This document shows positions 19,118-19,896 of a DNA stretch of 19,896 nucleotides, one piece after another (position 1 is the stretch's first letter; each line of letters starts with the position of its first letter). The DNA is taken from positions 1 through 19,896 of the forward strand of contig JAGBSQ010000017.1 of NCBI GenBank assembly GCA_017631775.1, given 5' to 3'. The notes beneath the pieces were generated by a model. It was not told the DNA's origin and searched no databases. It worked only from the letters and a program-made list of their open reading frames with translations. This DNA comes from Clostridia bacterium (GTDB lineage Bacteria; Bacillota_A; Clostridia; Oscillospirales; CAG-272). A program made the position numbers and the translations under genes.

Positions 19118-19146
19118 TTGACAAGCGTGCAAAAATGTGATACAAT
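19118..19146 (+). promoter_or_regulatory. SigA-type promoter of asnS
   Basis: TTGACA at 19118-19123, 17-bp spacer, TACAAT at 19141-19146 preceded by TGTGA. The predicted start near 19153 almost coincides with an in-frame ATG at 19154, which argues for the downstream ATG at 19202. Confidence 0.85.
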
Positions 19147-19201
19147 TTATAGAATGAAGGAAGAATTTTTCTCCAATCCTCTTTGTGAAAGGAATTTTAG
19201 A

Positions 19202-19896
19202 ATGAAACACGTTGACATTAAGAAAATATTTGCAAACGTGGATGAATACGTTGGAAAAACCATTGACGTATGCGGTTGGGTTAGAACCACCCGTGACTCG
19301 AAGAACGTTTCGTTTGTAGAAATCAATGACGGCTCCTGCACCGCTAACCTGCAGTTGGTTATCGATAAGGAGAACATGGATATAAAGGTAAACACCGCTT
19401 TTGTAATCGGTTGCGGCGTTAAGGTAACCGGTGTTATTGTTGCCTCCGACATGAACAAGTGTGAGATGCAAATGGCGTCTTATGAAATTCTTGGCGAGTG
19501 CCCTGCAGATTATCCCCTGCAAAAGAAGCGCCACAGCCTTGAGTTCCTGCGCACCATGCCTCACCTGCGCGTTAGAACCAACACCATTATGAACGTTCAA
19601 CGCGTTCGTTCAGCTCTCGCTGCAGCTTCTCACCTCTACTTCCAAAGCAATGGATATACTTACGTTCACACGCCTCTGATCACCGGCAACGACTGTGAAG
19701 GCGGCGGCGAGGTATTCCGCGTTACCACCCAACCTTGGAATGCGACTGCCAAGACCGCAGAGGAATACTTTGCAGATGATTTCTTCGGCAAGCAAGCGTT
19801 CCTGACCGATTCCGGTCAGCTAGAGGGCGAGGTTCCCGCTATGGCACTTGGCAAAATCTACACCATTGGTCCCGTTTTCGGTGCGGAGAACTCCAA
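19202..19896 (+). CDS. asnS: asparaginyl-tRNA synthetase, N-terminal part (3' end outside window)
   Basis: The first 231 residues of a class II synthetase that charges tRNA-Asn. The ATG at 19202 has AAAGGA at 19188-19193. An in-frame ATG 48 bp upstream lies at the predicted transcription start and is disfavoured. The OB-fold anticodon-binding domain (about 1-105) shows CGWVRTTRDSKNVSFVEIND. ECPADYPLQKKRHSLEFLRT links to the catalytic domain, where motif 1 ends in FQSNGYTYVHTPLITGNDCEG-type sequence. KQAFLTDSGQLEGE and IYTIGPVFGAENS follow. That last segment is motif 2, normally F-R-A-E; here Gly227 replaces the Arg that holds ATP. AsnRS rather than AspRS is supported by the SGQLEGE and GPxFxAENS patterns. 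The frame is open to the window edge. Confidence 0.93.
   Translation, partial: MKHVDIKKIFANVDEYVGKTIDVCGWVRTTRDSKNVSFVEINDGSCTANLQLVIDKENMDIKVNTAFVIGCGVKVTGVIVASDMNKCEMQMASYEILGECPADYPLQKKRHSLEFLRTMPHLRVRTNTIMNVQRVRSALAAASHLYFQSNGYTYVHTPLITGNDCEGGGEVFRVTTQPWNATAKTAEEYFADDFFGKQAFLTDSGQLEGEVPAMALGKIYTIGPVFGAENS

Larger units (their letters stand above)
18900..19201. other. intergenic region between spoIVB and asnS
   Basis: About 300 bp without a gene. It carries repeat family A copy 4, a single family B hairpin, the asnS promoter and a ~50-nt leader. No T-box specifier stem or T-box sequence was seen before asnS. Confidence 0.6.

Noticed and set aside
19154..19201. 16-codon N-terminal extension of asnS
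   Set aside because: Its ATG is at the predicted transcription start with no ribosome binding site; AAAGGA serves the ATG at 19202, where the AsnRS alignment begins.
19147..19201. T-box riboswitch before asnS
   Set aside because: The leader is only ~50 nt and lacks the T-box sequence and a terminator.

Overview
The window looks like the chromosome of a spore-forming, low-to-mid GC Firmicute, most likely an uncultured gut or anaerobic Clostridia. The reasons are a spoIVB-type sporulation protease, strong SigA promoters (TTGACA, 17 bp, TATAAT), AGGAG-type ribosome binding sites, T-tailed intrinsic terminators, and several kinds of dispersed palindromic intergenic repeats. No phage, transposase, CRISPR array, rRNA or tRNA was seen. 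Assignments come from reading motifs by eye, without database searches.

Layout. 1-1.9 kb: the 3' end of a probable sn-glycerol-1-phosphate dehydrogenase, followed 30 bp later by a GH63/MGH1-like glycoside hydrolase. 1.9-3.8 kb: an ArsB/citrate-type (ion transporter superfamily) permease with an operator-like palindrome on its promoter, then a small three-helix membrane protein. 3.8-5.2 kb: a composite repeat region and pfkA (minus strand). 5.3-6.6 kb: rodA/ftsW-type SEDS glycosyltransferase. 6.7-8.4 kb: a GH13 alpha-glucosidase of isomaltase type. 8.7-11.8 kb: lacZ (GH2 beta-galactosidase, minus). 11.85-14.0 kb: recG (minus). 14.4-14.6 kb: a DUF378 membrane protein. 14.8-16.0 kb: an unrecognised two-helix membrane protein with a PEGA-like segment. 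16.05-17.4 kb: a Fur-family regulator overlapping a multi-helix heavy-metal/arsenic-type exporter gene (minus). 17.7-18.9 kb: spoIVB. 19.2 kb to the end: the start of asnS.

Genes working together. Three glycosidases (GH63-like, GH13, GH2) plus phosphofructokinase point to use of oligosaccharides feeding glycolysis. They are separate transcription units with their own promoters and terminators, not one operon. The only clear operons are the fur-exporter pair (8-bp overlap, with a 17-nt palindrome at the predicted start site) and probably the dehydrogenase-GH63 pair. lacZ may follow recG in one transcript.

The most unusual content is between genes. There is a four-copy family of long near-perfect palindromes with a conserved CACCCC(T/C)TCCAA flank, and a three-copy hairpin repeat with a 6-10-6 stem-loop whose stem shows compensatory base changes. 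There is also a nested composite repeat beside pfkA, and a common leader hairpin in front of pfkA and lacZ. The asnS fragment carries Gly where class II synthetases have the motif 2 Arg.
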